The notes below the pieces were generated by a model that had not been told where the DNA came from, ran no database searches, and saw only the letters and a list, made by a program, of their open reading frames with translations. Shown in pieces: positions 8,932-17,066 of a DNA stretch of 39,982 nt. Each line of letters starts with the position of its first letter. The first letter of the stretch is position 1. Source of the stretch: a virus. Made by a program: the position numbers and the translations under genes. The DNA is taken from the IMG/VR virus record IMGVR_UViG_3300009551_000031, positions 1-39,982 of that record. One strand, 5' to 3'.

Positions 8932-10818
8932 TTGGGCCAGCTTTTCATACCGCCGCTTGTCCCGGCGCTAGATACCAATGCAAACCCCTTGTCGGGTGCG
9001 CAATGGAGCTTCTACCAGACCCAAACGACCACGCCCGCCCCCGTATATGCGGACGCGGCGCTTACCACTTCGCTTGGCGCCGTAATTACCGCAAACAGCT
9101 CTGGCAGATTTCAGCCGGCCTATCTCGATCCCGGCGTAACCTACCGCGCTATCCTGACAAATTCCGGCGGTGCGCCCCTGCCCAATGGTGATATTGATCC
9201 GGTTAACAGTGATATATTCTCCGCTGCCTTCGATACGTTCATTCATGCAACCGATAGTGGCGCCGCGTTCAAGCAGAAGTGGGAAAGCGCGACACACGGG
9301 ATCGTGATCGAAGCAGGCACCTATAACGTCCCCGCGCTATCCACCTCCGCCAATGGCCTGACGATCCGTGCGCTAGGGGGTCAGGTCAACATCTGCAAGA
9401 CAGCCAACGGCGCGCTTTGGACGCATAGTGGCAACTATGGCGCTGTTCACGGTGTTACGTTCCATGGATCAAGTGGATCGTATAGCGGACACAATATCGT
9501 CCTGACAGGACAAGGAAACCAATTCTGGAATTGCGGCTCACTAGACGCACAGGGACGCGCTCTCAAATCTTCTGGCTATGTCAATATTTGGGGGTCTTAT
9601 CCAAGCTGGGCGACGGCAGACACGTCGTCTAGCGGCTATGATATTGAAATTGGCACGTCGGGAACCGCGACGCTTTATAGCCAGCTATTTGGGATTTACA
9701 GCAGCCTACCGACAGGAGGTATTCTGCTTATCGACAACGGCTCGCAGGTTATTTCCGGCGGTCAGTTCGGCAAGCTGAACATCTCTAGCGGAACGGGTCC
9801 GGCGGGTGTGAACGGCGGCATGATCCAGGGCTGTCGCATCCTTGGCGCCGTCACTGTTGGCCTTTCGAGCGCAACCTTCGCTTCCAATCAGTTCGGCGCG
9901 GTCGCCATCACGTTCAATGCTGGGACGAGTGGTTGCTCGATGGATTCGAGCAATGTCTATGAGACCGGCTGCACGATCACGAACAACGGCAATCTTAATA
10001 ACCTGATCGAGCGCAACACGTTGGCGAGCGGGGTTGTCCAGATCGCTTATGGCGACACGACCAACAAAAGACTGATGACCATTGCGCCTAATGACGCTTC
10101 AAACGGATGGGCTGTTGATGGGTCATTTGCCATTCCGAATGCACTTAGCTTCCGTGCAAAGAATAATGCGGGCACCGGATTCCTGAATGTTGCGGTATAT
10201 TCTGGCGCCAACGATAATCTGACGATCGGAGACAATCCAACATCTGGATCTACCACTGTCCAAGCTGGCGGGGGCGGTGTTTATTCTGCGGTTTCCGGGG
10301 CAGCCATTACGCACACGTCCGCGACAAGCTTCAACCCCCAAACGGACAATTCGATTTCATGCGGACTTTCTAGCCAGCGCTGGAATACCGTTTATGCCGC
10401 TACGGGCACAATCAATACCTCGGATGGCAATGCGAAGCGGGATGTTCGCGAAATCACTGAGGCCGAAATGGCTGCTGCTGAAACGGTAAAAACGCTTTTG
10501 CGTGCATACCGGATGAAGGATGCGGTGGCCAAGAAGGGGGACGCGGCCCGTGTCCATTTCGGCGTTATCGCACAAGACATAGAGGCGGCTTTCGCTGACC
10601 ATGGCCTTGATGCTCATCAATATGGGCTTTTCTGCTATGATGAGTGGCAGTCTGCCGAAGCGGTAATAGGACAGCGGCTGGTTCGCTTCGATACAGGGGA
10701 AGATGGCGAATATATTCCCATTTTCGAGGACTACGAAATAGCTCCCGCACGAGAGGCAGGATCGCGATATGGCATCCGCTATGAAGAGCTATTCGCCTTC
10801 ATACTTTCTTCGCTTTGA
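8932..10818 (+). CDS. Tailspike / fibre with S74 intramolecular chaperone
   Basis: The start is a TTG at 8932 with AGGAG at 8921-8925. The product has 628 residues. The N-terminal ~95 residues (LFIPPLVPALDTNANPLSGA, then YLDPGVTYRAILTNSGG) look like a virion-binding head domain. Residues ~100-470 are Gly/Ser/Asn-rich short strands typical of a right-handed beta-helix. From about 495 (TSDGNAKRDVREITEAE ... HFGVIAQDIEAAF) the sequence matches an S74 endosialidase-type chaperone. That domain trimerises the spike and then cuts itself off, using the Ser of the TSD motif (about residue 497). The likely role is receptor binding or degradation of a surface polysaccharide. Confidence 0.85.
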   Translation: MGQLFIPPLVPALDTNANPLSGAQWSFYQTQTTTPAPVYADAALTTSLGAVITANSSGRFQPAYLDPGVTYRAILTNSGGAPLPNGDIDPVNSDIFSAAFDTFIHATDSGAAFKQKWESATHGIVIEAGTYNVPALSTSANGLTIRALGGQVNICKTANGALWTHSGNYGAVHGVTFHGSSGSYSGHNIVLTGQGNQFWNCGSLDAQGRALKSSGYVNIWGSYPSWATADTSSSGYDIEIGTSGTATLYSQLFGIYSSLPTGGILLIDNGSQVISGGQFGKLNISSGTGPAGVNGGMIQGCRILGAVTVGLSSATFASNQFGAVAITFNAGTSGCSMDSSNVYETGCTITNNGNLNNLIERNTLASGVVQIAYGDTTNKRLMTIAPNDASNGWAVDGSFAIPNALSFRAKNNAGTGFLNVAVYSGANDNLTIGDNPTSGSTTVQAGGGGVYSAVSGAAITHTSATSFNPQTDNSISCGLSSQRWNTVYAATGTINTSDGNAKRDVREITEAEMAAAETVKTLLRAYRMKDAVAKKGDAARVHFGVIAQDIEAAFADHGLDAHQYGLFCYDEWQSAEAVIGQRLVRFDTGEDGEYIPIFEDYEIAPAREAGSRYGIRYEELFAFILSSL

Positions 10819-11009
10819 CGGGTAAACGACACACCACAATCCGAACAATGCATCATGCCATTATCCACAGGCGTTCTCGCCAAGCCTTCTACCTTCAGCC
10901 AGCTAGTCGCCTCAGAGCCGCATGACGGACAAGCATCCGAACCACCGGGCTTAGCTCTTCGGAATATTCCAATCACTGGTTGGCGATACCAGATTTCTGT
11001 CATCATCAA
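10779..11009 (-). CDS. Lone antisense zinc-ribbon protein
   Basis: A 76-residue reading frame on the opposite strand of the tail region. It contains CPSCGSEATSWL and, about 20 residues later, CSDCGVSF, giving a CxxC...CxxC zinc ribbon; the rest is polar. The 3' end overlaps the end of the tailspike gene by 40 bases. There is no convincing ribosome-binding site before the ATG triplet run at 11009-11001. The paired cysteines argue for a real protein. The position resembles that of a moron gene or a small Com-like zinc-ribbon regulator. Function unknown. Confidence 0.55.
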   Translation of the reverse strand: MMMTEIWYRQPVIGIFRRAKPGGSDACPSCGSEATSWLKVEGLARTPVDNGMMHCSDCGVSFTRQSEESMKANSSS

Positions 11010-11021
11010 AAGGACTAGCTG

Positions 11022-13364
11022 ATGCGCCTTGGTCTTGGCCTGGGACTATCCACTGCGCTTAGCAGCGGGACCGCCTCCTTTGTAATCGCCGGATTTGCGC
11101 CGGTCGTATCCGACGATTTCGAGGGCGCGCAGCAGTTCATTATCGACCGTGGGGGCGGCACGCTGTGGACGATGCCCGACTTCGCGGGAACGCGCGGCGA
11201 CCTGTCAGATGGCGACCCCAATTGGTTCGTGAACAACACGGCGGGAGCCTCTGGCGGCTTCCTGCACATGACCTCGAACAACAAGAATACCACGGCGCTC
11301 AATCCGCTTATTCTTGGCGCTTCGACCTTCGCCACCACCTCCGACATATCGGTGGATTTCGGCTATGACAGCAGCGGTCAGCTTTACCCCACGGGCACGA
11401 TTACATGGACCGGCGCTCCTTCACAGCGCGCTCGCTTCCGCTTCTGGGCGCTCGACAAAAACAACTACCTTGAAATCCAGATCGATGACACGAATAAGCG
11501 CCTGATCCTCGGTGGCAAGCTGAGCGGTGGCGCGATCACGTCAACCTACTGGCATGGGCCGCGCCTTGCATCGCTGTCGTGGAAACCCCAGGGTGCTATC
11601 CACGTCCAGATCAAGAGCAACGTCCTGAGGATTGCCTTGGATGGCGTGTGGCTCACCAGTGACAGCAGTTCCAACGGGTTCCCCTGCGATGCCTATACGA
11701 TCCCCAATTATGCGGCGGCGGGCAAGAATATGGGGCCGCCTGCATTCGTTGGCGTCACCTCGCAGAACGCCTTCATGGACTATATCAGCGCACAGCCGCT
11801 TGATGTCTCTATTGACTTTATCGACCAATTCGTAGGCCGGGACAGCACCACCGCAACGGGCGGAACGGCTCGGCTTGAAATCAGCTATAACGGGACGCCG
11901 GTTACATGGATCGGGCGCGTCCTCAAGAAGTCCGATGGCTCGGTCGTATCGGATTGGGCCACGCTCAAGAACGTCACCGCCAATGGTGCGGGGAAGATCA
12001 AGGGCGGCATATTCCTGCCGCTCAGTAATAACCTCTATTATTGCGAAATCGGCTATCTCGATGCTTCGGGCATCCTTCATTATAGCCGCTCGCGCGATAC
12101 CTGCTCGGGCTACAAGATCGCTGGAAACGGACAGTCCAACTCGACGGGTCGGGTAGGACGTACGTTTAGCGGGTGGGTCGGAGGTGTTACCGGGGCGCTC
12201 GATCCTTCGATCCTTGCTGCTGCGTATGTTGCCGACCTGGACACCGGCATCACGCCCCGATTTACGCCAACAACTTCAGGTGGAGCGGTTACAGGCCAGA
12301 CGCGTGAGGTGGGCGCTTATTGGTCGCCTGAAAAGGCTACCGGCATTCCTTCGACCTATAACACGGCGCGGGTACTCTCCAGCATTGTCGGCGCGCCGAT
12401 CGGGATTCAGACGCTCGGGTCGGCCAGCACCAGCATTGTCGTTATTTCCGATGCGACCACGCCCTCCACGAACTGGACCGATTTCCGCAATGCCCTGACG
12501 TGGGCTCCAGGTATCGTTGAGGCGATGATCTGGGACCAGGGCGAGGCAAATGCCGACTCCTCCTATCTCTGCTCGGGTCCTATGACGGGCAGCGGTGGCC
12601 TGAACTACTCTCAGGTGTTCGACGTAATGCGTAGCAACCTGCGCAACGCGGCGGTGTGCCCTGAAATCGGTAACCCCAATCTCCCGATTGTCATCTCGCT
12701 TGTGGGACGTTACGCCTCTACCGGCGCCGCTCCTCCCAGTGACACTATCGGAGAGCCGGGCCGCGAGGCGCTGCGCCAGCAACACTTGGCCTGCGCGGCC
12801 AATGACCCCCTCGGGAAGACGTGGATCAGTGACAGCAAGCTGGGTGTTCCCCACCCGAGCGGGAATGCCTACCACTATTCCGATGTAAGCACGAACGGCT
12901 ATGACGAGATTAACCGCCGCTGCGCCTACTCGCTTGCGAAATATGCCTTCGGGGCCAATGTCTATGACGGACGTGGACCGCTCATCACCAGCGCCGCCCG
13001 ATCCGGTGCGACGATCACGCTTGGGCTGGACCTGAACGGGTCCGCAAGTCTGGTCGAAAAGACGGCTTCGACGGGCGACGTATTCTCGCCGGCTCAGTCT
13101 AACACCGTGAAGGGCTATCAGGTCAGCGCGGACGGATTCGCGACGTTGCTGCCGATCACTTCTGTTGCTCTGGACGGGGTGACGAACACCTCCATCATCA
13201 TCACGCTTGCCAGCGCCCCGGGTGCGCCCGTTCAGGTGCGTAGCTTCTACGGCTACTCCTATGATGACAGCACGATCTTCTGGGGCACGGGTTACGCCGA
13301 TGGCCGCGCCGATCTGCCCGTATTCCCGCTGTTCCGCAACGGCACGCAGCTCACCAGCAACTAG
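11022..13364 (+). CDS. Tail protein with SASA/SGNH carbohydrate esterase domain
   Basis: A 780-residue protein with AAAGGA at 11008-11013 ahead of its ATG. Residues ~30-260 look like a jelly-roll, concanavalin-like binding domain. The segment from ~363 begins with IAGNGQSNSTG, where GQSN carries the nucleophile Ser372. Later come WDQGEAN (504-510) and a His-containing block near 610-620 (VPHPSGNAYHYSD). This is the pattern of sialate O-acetylesterase-type (PF03629) SGNH hydrolases. Residues ~650-780 form a C-terminal beta domain. The inferred role is removal of O-acetyl groups from host surface polysaccharide during adsorption. Its place after the tailspike supports a virion role. Confidence 0.8.
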   Translation: MRLGLGLGLSTALSSGTASFVIAGFAPVVSDDFEGAQQFIIDRGGGTLWTMPDFAGTRGDLSDGDPNWFVNNTAGASGGFLHMTSNNKNTTALNPLILGASTFATTSDISVDFGYDSSGQLYPTGTITWTGAPSQRARFRFWALDKNNYLEIQIDDTNKRLILGGKLSGGAITSTYWHGPRLASLSWKPQGAIHVQIKSNVLRIALDGVWLTSDSSSNGFPCDAYTIPNYAAAGKNMGPPAFVGVTSQNAFMDYISAQPLDVSIDFIDQFVGRDSTTATGGTARLEISYNGTPVTWIGRVLKKSDGSVVSDWATLKNVTANGAGKIKGGIFLPLSNNLYYCEIGYLDASGILHYSRSRDTCSGYKIAGNGQSNSTGRVGRTFSGWVGGVTGALDPSILAAAYVADLDTGITPRFTPTTSGGAVTGQTREVGAYWSPEKATGIPSTYNTARVLSSIVGAPIGIQTLGSASTSIVVISDATTPSTNWTDFRNALTWAPGIVEAMIWDQGEANADSSYLCSGPMTGSGGLNYSQVFDVMRSNLRNAAVCPEIGNPNLPIVISLVGRYASTGAAPPSDTIGEPGREALRQQHLACAANDPLGKTWISDSKLGVPHPSGNAYHYSDVSTNGYDEINRRCAYSLAKYAFGANVYDGRGPLITSAARSGATITLGLDLNGSASLVEKTASTGDVFSPAQSNTVKGYQVSADGFATLLPITSVALDGVTNTSIIITLASAPGAPVQVRSFYGYSYDDSTIFWGTGYADGRADLPVFPLFRNGTQLTSN

Positions 13365-13372
13365 GAAAAGCC

Positions 13373-13468
13373 ATGCCCCATCCCTGGACGGTCATCTTTC
13401 GATGGGCCGTAACGATCCCTATTGCCCTGGTCATTGCGGCGATAGCCTTGAGCATCGTTCTGCCATGA
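13373..13468 (+). CDS. Tiny single-span membrane protein
   Basis: A 31-residue reading frame (ATG at 13373, 8 bases after the esterase stop, with GGAAAAG ahead of it). It encodes MPHPWTVIFRWAVTIP followed by a strongly hydrophobic stretch, so nearly the whole protein is one transmembrane helix. It overlaps the next gene by four bases (ATGA), which suggests coupling. Its place at the head of the lysis block makes a pinholin-like, holin or antiholin role possible, but nothing proves it. Confidence 0.6.
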   Translation: MPHPWTVIFRWAVTIPIALVIAAIALSIVLP

Positions 13469-13722
13469 CGCGAAATGGCATGGATGAGTTGAGCCGCACA
13501 GTCGGTCGGATCGAGGAAAAGACGGACGCGGCAAGCTTAAGGCTCGATCGCATGGAAACCAAGATCGACCGCCTGGATGAGGCAATAACGCTTGATCAAA
13601 CAGACTTGGCCAAACTGAAGGCCAAAGGCGCCGGCATCCTGATCGGCGTCTCTCTCGCGTCCGGATTCGTCGGATCGAAGCTTTCCGCTCTGGCCCACCT
13701 GCTGGGTCGGGTCGCGGGGTAA
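13465..13722 (+). CDS. Coiled-coil protein with C-terminal membrane segment, holin-like
   Basis: The ATG at 13465 overlaps the previous stop. The product has 85 residues. Residues ~5-52 are heptad-like (MDELSRTVGRIEEKTDAASL, then RLDRMETKIDRLDEA), typical of XhlA or DUF1515-type small phage proteins. A hydrophobic segment (GAGILIGVSLASGFVGSKL) follows at about 57-75. The arrangement is a soluble coiled coil anchored to the inner membrane. Likely a lysis accessory protein; the exact family is not certain. Confidence 0.7.
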   Translation: MTRNGMDELSRTVGRIEEKTDAASLRLDRMETKIDRLDEAITLDQTDLAKLKAKGAGILIGVSLASGFVGSKLSALAHLLGRVAG

Positions 13723-13767
13723 TAGTAGCTTAGCGTACCTTCCCGAAATTATGTGAGGAGGTGGCAT

Positions 13768-14934
13768 TTGCCAGCCGAACCATACACCCCCGACGAGTGT
13801 CGGAGGGCGCTAGAGGCGCTTGCCCGCAATCATGGCGACAAGACCGCCGCTGCAAAGGATCTAGGTTGGACGCGGCACAGGGTTCGTCGCCTGATCCGCC
13901 ACCTCGAAAGCAAGGGTGAGGCGAGCACATTCGAGACGGGCGGGGAGGGCTACGGGCCCGCTCGCGATGGGTTTGACCCTTATGTCGTAAAGGGCGTCTC
14001 GACCTATTTCGACGCGGACGGCAACCAGCGCGGCCAATGGGTCAAGACGCGATTGGACGACCAGCAGCGCGCGGAAGCGATGCGGGAAGCGTTCGCGGCG
14101 ATGGCTGCCGATCTGCCACGGGTCGCACCAGTTGACGCGCCTGCCCTCTTCAATGATGACCTTCTTACTCTATACACGTTAACTGACGCGCATATTGGTA
14201 TGCTCGCTTGGCACCGCGAAGGCGGAGCTGACTGGGACTTGGGCATCGCAGAGCGAGTCATAACCGGCTGCTTTGCAGAGGCGATCCGTGGGGCCACAAA
14301 CTCTGGAACCGCGATCCTCAACCAGCTTGGCGACCTGCTCCACTATGATAGTCTAAGCGCCGTCACCCCGACTAGCGGTCACATTCTCGACGCCGATGGC
14401 CGCTTTACCAAGATGGTCGAAGTAGCTGTGCGGGTGCTGCGCAGGATCGTGGCAATGCTACTCGAAAAGCATGATCACGTTCACCTGATTTTGGCCGAAG
14501 GCAACCACGATATGGCTTCGTCCGTGTGGCTGCGGACGATGTTCAAGGCTCTTTACGAAAACGAGCCCCGTATCACTGTGGACGATAGTGCGCTACCTTA
14601 CTACGCGCATGAATTCGGCAACGTGATGAATGTCTTTCATCACTCGCACCTCAAGAAGTTCGAGAAGATACGCGAGTGCGTGCCGGCGCAATTCCCGGAG
14701 ATGTGGGGGCGCACTAAGAAGCGCTATTGCCACACCGGCAATCTGCATCATGAGCGCAGCAAGGACGATGCCGGAATGGTGGTCGTCCAACATCCCACCC
14801 TCGCGGCTCGTGACGCCTACGCGGCCCGAGGCATGTGGCACGCGCTCCGCGAGATGTCAGCCATAACCTACCACCGCGAAACGGGGCGCGTGGGCTGCGT
14901 CTATGTCGGGCCAGACATGCTGGAGGCCGCATGA
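13768..14934 (+). CDS. HTH plus calcineurin-like metallophosphoesterase
   Basis: The start is the TTG at 13768. The GTG at 13753 lies upstream of the strong GAGGAGG (13755-13761) and would make the ribosome-binding site coding, so it is rejected. The product has 388 residues. Residues ~8-46 form a helix-turn-helix (KTAAAKDLGWTRHRVRRLIR). From ~133 there is a metallophosphoesterase: DAH (D140, H142), GDLLHY (D189), GNHD (N246, H247) and later HTGNLHH (322-328). These are the usual metal-binding blocks. The enzyme probably cuts a phosphomonoester or phosphodiester; the substrate is unknown. It lies between tail and lysis genes and overlaps the next gene as ATGA. Confidence 0.8.
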   Translation: MPAEPYTPDECRRALEALARNHGDKTAAAKDLGWTRHRVRRLIRHLESKGEASTFETGGEGYGPARDGFDPYVVKGVSTYFDADGNQRGQWVKTRLDDQQRAEAMREAFAAMAADLPRVAPVDAPALFNDDLLTLYTLTDAHIGMLAWHREGGADWDLGIAERVITGCFAEAIRGATNSGTAILNQLGDLLHYDSLSAVTPTSGHILDADGRFTKMVEVAVRVLRRIVAMLLEKHDHVHLILAEGNHDMASSVWLRTMFKALYENEPRITVDDSALPYYAHEFGNVMNVFHHSHLKKFEKIRECVPAQFPEMWGRTKKRYCHTGNLHHERSKDDAGMVVVQHPTLAARDAYAARGMWHALREMSAITYHRETGRVGCVYVGPDMLEAA

Positions 14935-15131
14935 AGCTCCTAGAATCCCTCGCGACCGATCCGCGTTTCTCCCATCTATCCGACCGCAAGGCTGTTGGCG
15001 TCGAGCTTCTCGTGAAGCGCATAGACGCCATTCTCGACGGCGACGAACACTACCCCGCGAACTGGCTACGGTCGGCTGACATATGTCGCCAGGAAGCCGG
15101 GATCGCGCCTTTCGCCATCATCAACGACTAA
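14931..15131 (+). CDS. Small hypothetical protein before the endolysin
   Basis: A 66-residue protein whose ATG overlaps the stop of the metallophosphoesterase gene by four bases. It is charged and helical (SLATDPRFSHLSDRKAVGVE, LLVKRIDAIL) with no cysteine cluster and no membrane segment. The tight overlap suggests translational coupling with the phosphoesterase, and possibly a partner role. No family recognised. Confidence 0.7.
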   Translation: MKLLESLATDPRFSHLSDRKAVGVELLVKRIDAILDGDEHYPANWLRSADICRQEAGIAPFAIIND

Positions 15132-15142
15132 GGAGATAGCAC

Positions 15143-15556
15143 ATGGAGGCTCTTGGCCCGGTGCAATTCCTGACCGTGCATTGCGCCGCGACCCCGGAGG
15201 GACGTGACGTAAAGGCCACGCAGATCAGCCAATGGGACATCGCCCGCTTCGGACAGGTCAGCTACCATTGGGTAGTCGAGCTCGATGGCTCCAAACATAA
15301 CACGCTGCCCGATACGCAGCTCGGCGCGCACGTCGGCGGCCACAATCACGGCAATATCGGGATTTGTTATATCGGCGGCGTCTGCGCTGACAACGCTACG
15401 CCGAAAGACACGCGCACCCCTGCACAAAAGCAGGCGATCCGCGAACTGGTGGCCGAATATCGGGCGAAGCATCCCGGAATTGTCGTTCGGGGGCATCGAG
15501 ATTGGCCCGGCGTGGCGAAGGCGTGCCCATCGTTCGACGTGAGGACTGCACTATGA
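15143..15556 (+). CDS. Endolysin: N-acetylmuramoyl-L-alanine amidase (T7-lysozyme type)
   Basis: A 137-residue Amidase_2 protein, preceded by AAGGAG at 15130-15135. It cuts the bond between MurNAc and L-alanine in peptidoglycan. The expected zinc ligands are present: H13 (FLTVHCAAT), H118 (GHRDWPG) and C128 (ACPSFD). The catalytic candidates are Y41 (SYHWVVE) and K126, two residues before the cysteine as in T7 lysozyme. There is no signal peptide or SAR helix, so release depends on a holin. It is followed by a putative holin (ATGA overlap) and by spanins, a complete lysis cassette. Confidence 0.9.
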   Translation: MEALGPVQFLTVHCAATPEGRDVKATQISQWDIARFGQVSYHWVVELDGSKHNTLPDTQLGAHVGGHNHGNIGICYIGGVCADNATPKDTRTPAQKQAIRELVAEYRAKHPGIVVRGHRDWPGVAKACPSFDVRTAL

Positions 15557-15765
15557 TCCGGCACTATATCGACATCATCGCCAAGGTTGGCGGCTACCTC
15601 AAGGCTCGCCTGGGCGAACGCTCGACCTATATGTTCATCACGTCGAGCATGATCCCTCTGGCTGTCGTTCCGCCCCCGCTTTCGTACTTCGGCACGGGCA
15701 TCCTCATTATCGCGGCGCTGTGCCCGAACCCTAAGAAGGATGACTGCGATGCTGGGAATCCCTAA
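15553..15765 (+). CDS. Putative holin
   Basis: A 70-residue protein overlapping the amidase stop as ATGA. It has an amphipathic N-terminus with KVGGYLKARLGERS, then hydrophobic stretches (YMFITSSMIPLAVV and YFGTGILIIAALC) broken by a proline-rich turn, giving one or two membrane spans. It ends in a charged tail (PNPKKDDCD). Small size, membrane spans and the place between endolysin and spanin genes argue for a holin that times lysis. It is not assigned to a known holin family. Confidence 0.65.
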   Translation: MIRHYIDIIAKVGGYLKARLGERSTYMFITSSMIPLAVVPPPLSYFGTGILIIAALCPNPKKDDCDAGNP

Positions 15766-16147
15766 TCCCTACGCCATAGCTGGCGGCGTGATCCTTGGCG
15801 TTGCCGCTCTAGGCGGGGCATATGTCGAAGGCCGCATGGACGGTGCGCATATTGAACAGTCCGCACAAGCCAGAGCCGATAAAGCAGCCCAAAGGGTCCG
15901 CGACGAGCTTCAGGGCCAGATCGACCAATCTGCCGGCCAACATCAGGCCGATGAAAACCAACGCCAGCAAAGCGTTCGGGAGATAGACCATGAGAAAGAA
16001 ACTATCGTGGAGCGCCCGGTGTACTCCAATGTTTGCGTTGATGCTGATGGCTTGTCACTCCTTCAGCGCGCCGCCGCAAATGCCAACGGTCAGTCAAGCG
16101 CTCCTGGTGCCACCCCCGTTGCTACCGTCCCCGCCGTCAAACCCTAA
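15740..16147 (+). CDS. Inner-membrane spanin (Rz-like)
   Basis: A 135-residue protein (a second in-frame ATG lies at 15749). It has one N-terminal transmembrane helix (AIAGGVILGVAALGGAYVEG, about residues 12-31). A long periplasmic coiled coil rich in Gln, Ala and charged residues follows, then a short Ala/Pro tail. This is the i-spanin layout. The o-spanin gene starts inside it in another frame at 15990. Together the two span the periplasm and fuse the inner and outer membranes in the last step of lysis. The gene overlaps the putative holin by 26 bases. Confidence 0.85.
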   Translation: MTAMLGIPNPYAIAGGVILGVAALGGAYVEGRMDGAHIEQSAQARADKAAQRVRDELQGQIDQSAGQHQADENQRQQSVREIDHEKETIVERPVYSNVCVDADGLSLLQRAAANANGQSSAPGATPVATVPAVKP

Positions 16148-16280
16148 GGGGATCGACGGTAAGGCTGTAATGGATACGTTCACCGAACTATACGATGTCT
16201 CGGGCGGCATCCGAGGAACGCTGATCGAACTTCAAAAGGAAGTGCAGATCGCGCAGTCCGCCAAGCCCAAGAAGCGCTAG
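15990..16280 (+). CDS. Outer-membrane spanin lipoprotein (Rz1-like), overlapping Rz
   Basis: A 96-residue reading frame starting inside the Rz-like gene in a different frame and running 133 bases past its stop. It has a basic N-terminus (MRKKLSWSAR), a hydrophobic stretch and the lipobox LMAC with the acyl-accepting Cys22. A proline-rich mature part (PPPLLPSPPSNP) follows. These are the hallmarks of an o-spanin lipoprotein. The C-terminal ~45 residues (TFTELYDVSGGIRGTLIELQ) are helical and make it longer than lambda Rz1. Its TAG stop is interlocked with the stop of the convergent gene. Confidence 0.85.
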   Translation: MRKKLSWSARCTPMFALMLMACHSFSAPPQMPTVSQALLVPPPLLPSPPSNPKGIDGKAVMDTFTELYDVSGGIRGTLIELQKEVQIAQSAKPKKR

Positions 16281-16726
16281 GGCTTCAACACCTCTCCGGT
16301 GCGTATGTCGGTCATTGTCTCTACGCGCTTCTCAACGCCATCCTCTTTGGTGACATGGATCGTTGTGTGGACTCCGGTACGGTGATTGAAGTTCGATTGG
16401 CCGTGCGTCTCGATCTTGTGGCCGGCGATCGTCTTCATGCTATCGGCTAACCGTTCGGCATAGGTTGGGTCTTCGAGCTGTGCCTTCTCCTCATCGGTAA
16501 GGCCGCGTAGGTCGCTTTCACCGATGCTCCAGATTGAGCCGCCGCCCCCCATGGGCTCGACGGTACCGCCGCGCTCCTCGATCATCTTGAGGAAGCCGGG
16601 CCCATCTACCAACCGTTCGGGCGGGCACTCGACAATGTGCGCAGATGTTTTGTCTCTCCCAGAGCAGATGTCGCAGCTATGGCGCGGATCGCCGTGGTAG
16701 ATCATTTCTTCCGGTTCGTCTGTCAT
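16277..16726 (-). CDS. Hypothetical protein, last gene of the leftward block
   Basis: 149 residues if the ATG at 16726 is used; a GTG at 16759 would add 11 residues, and neither has a strong ribosome-binding site. The N-terminal part contains CDICSGRDKTSAHIVEC, which could hold a metal. The middle is acidic (LTDEEKAQLEDPTYAERLAD) and the C-terminal half is a beta-rich stretch ending in GEVLKP. No membrane segment. It ends tail-to-tail against the spanin gene. No family recognised. Confidence 0.65.
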   Translation of the reverse strand: MTDEPEEMIYHGDPRHSCDICSGRDKTSAHIVECPPERLVDGPGFLKMIEERGGTVEPMGGGGSIWSIGESDLRGLTDEEKAQLEDPTYAERLADSMKTIAGHKIETHGQSNFNHRTGVHTTIHVTKEDGVEKRVETMTDIRTGEVLKP

Positions 16727-16778
16727 AGCCGATCCGTACAATAAAAACTTGAAACCCACCAGCTAAAGTGCTACGCCA

Positions 16779-17066
16779 CTATGGCTGTGGCGGTGAAAGC
16801 CGGATCAGGTCCAAATAATCCTTTTCATCAGCTATTCCAATAGTTCCAATCCCTTTAGTAGGATTAGGATCTAGGGATGTTTTGTAGATGGGGATATCCA
16901 TGGGCGCGTTTTGTTTGCCGGCCAGCTCGGCGCGCAATACCTCTATCTCGTTCCATAATCGCCGGAATCGCTGGGTAGAAAGCTCATGAAGGCGGTACTC
17001 GCATTCATTGGCGCGGATGCTATCCAGAGGCTCATCGGAAACAAAGTCTACGTATCTTGTCATCAT
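16779..17066 (-). CDS. Small hypothetical protein
   Basis: A 95-residue protein that starts inside the stop region of the upstream gene (overlap of about four bases). It has a helical stretch (RLHELSTQRFRRLWNEIEVL) suggesting a short coiled coil and a Pro-rich C-terminus. No family recognised. The overlaps on its upstream side place it in a polycistronic leftward unit. Confidence 0.65.
   Translation of the reverse strand: MMTRYVDFVSDEPLDSIRANECEYRLHELSTQRFRRLWNEIEVLRAELAGKQNAPMDIPIYKTSLDPNPTKGIGTIGIADEKDYLDLIRLSPPQP

Noticed and set aside
13753-13767. GTG start for the metallophosphoesterase
   Set aside because: This start would make the strong GAGGAGG site coding; the TTG at 13768 lies at the correct distance from it.
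16727-16759. GTG start at 16759 for the last leftward gene
   Set aside because: Not excluded, but the ATG at 16726 begins a more typical N-terminus and the upstream part adds only 11 residues without a clear ribosome-binding site.
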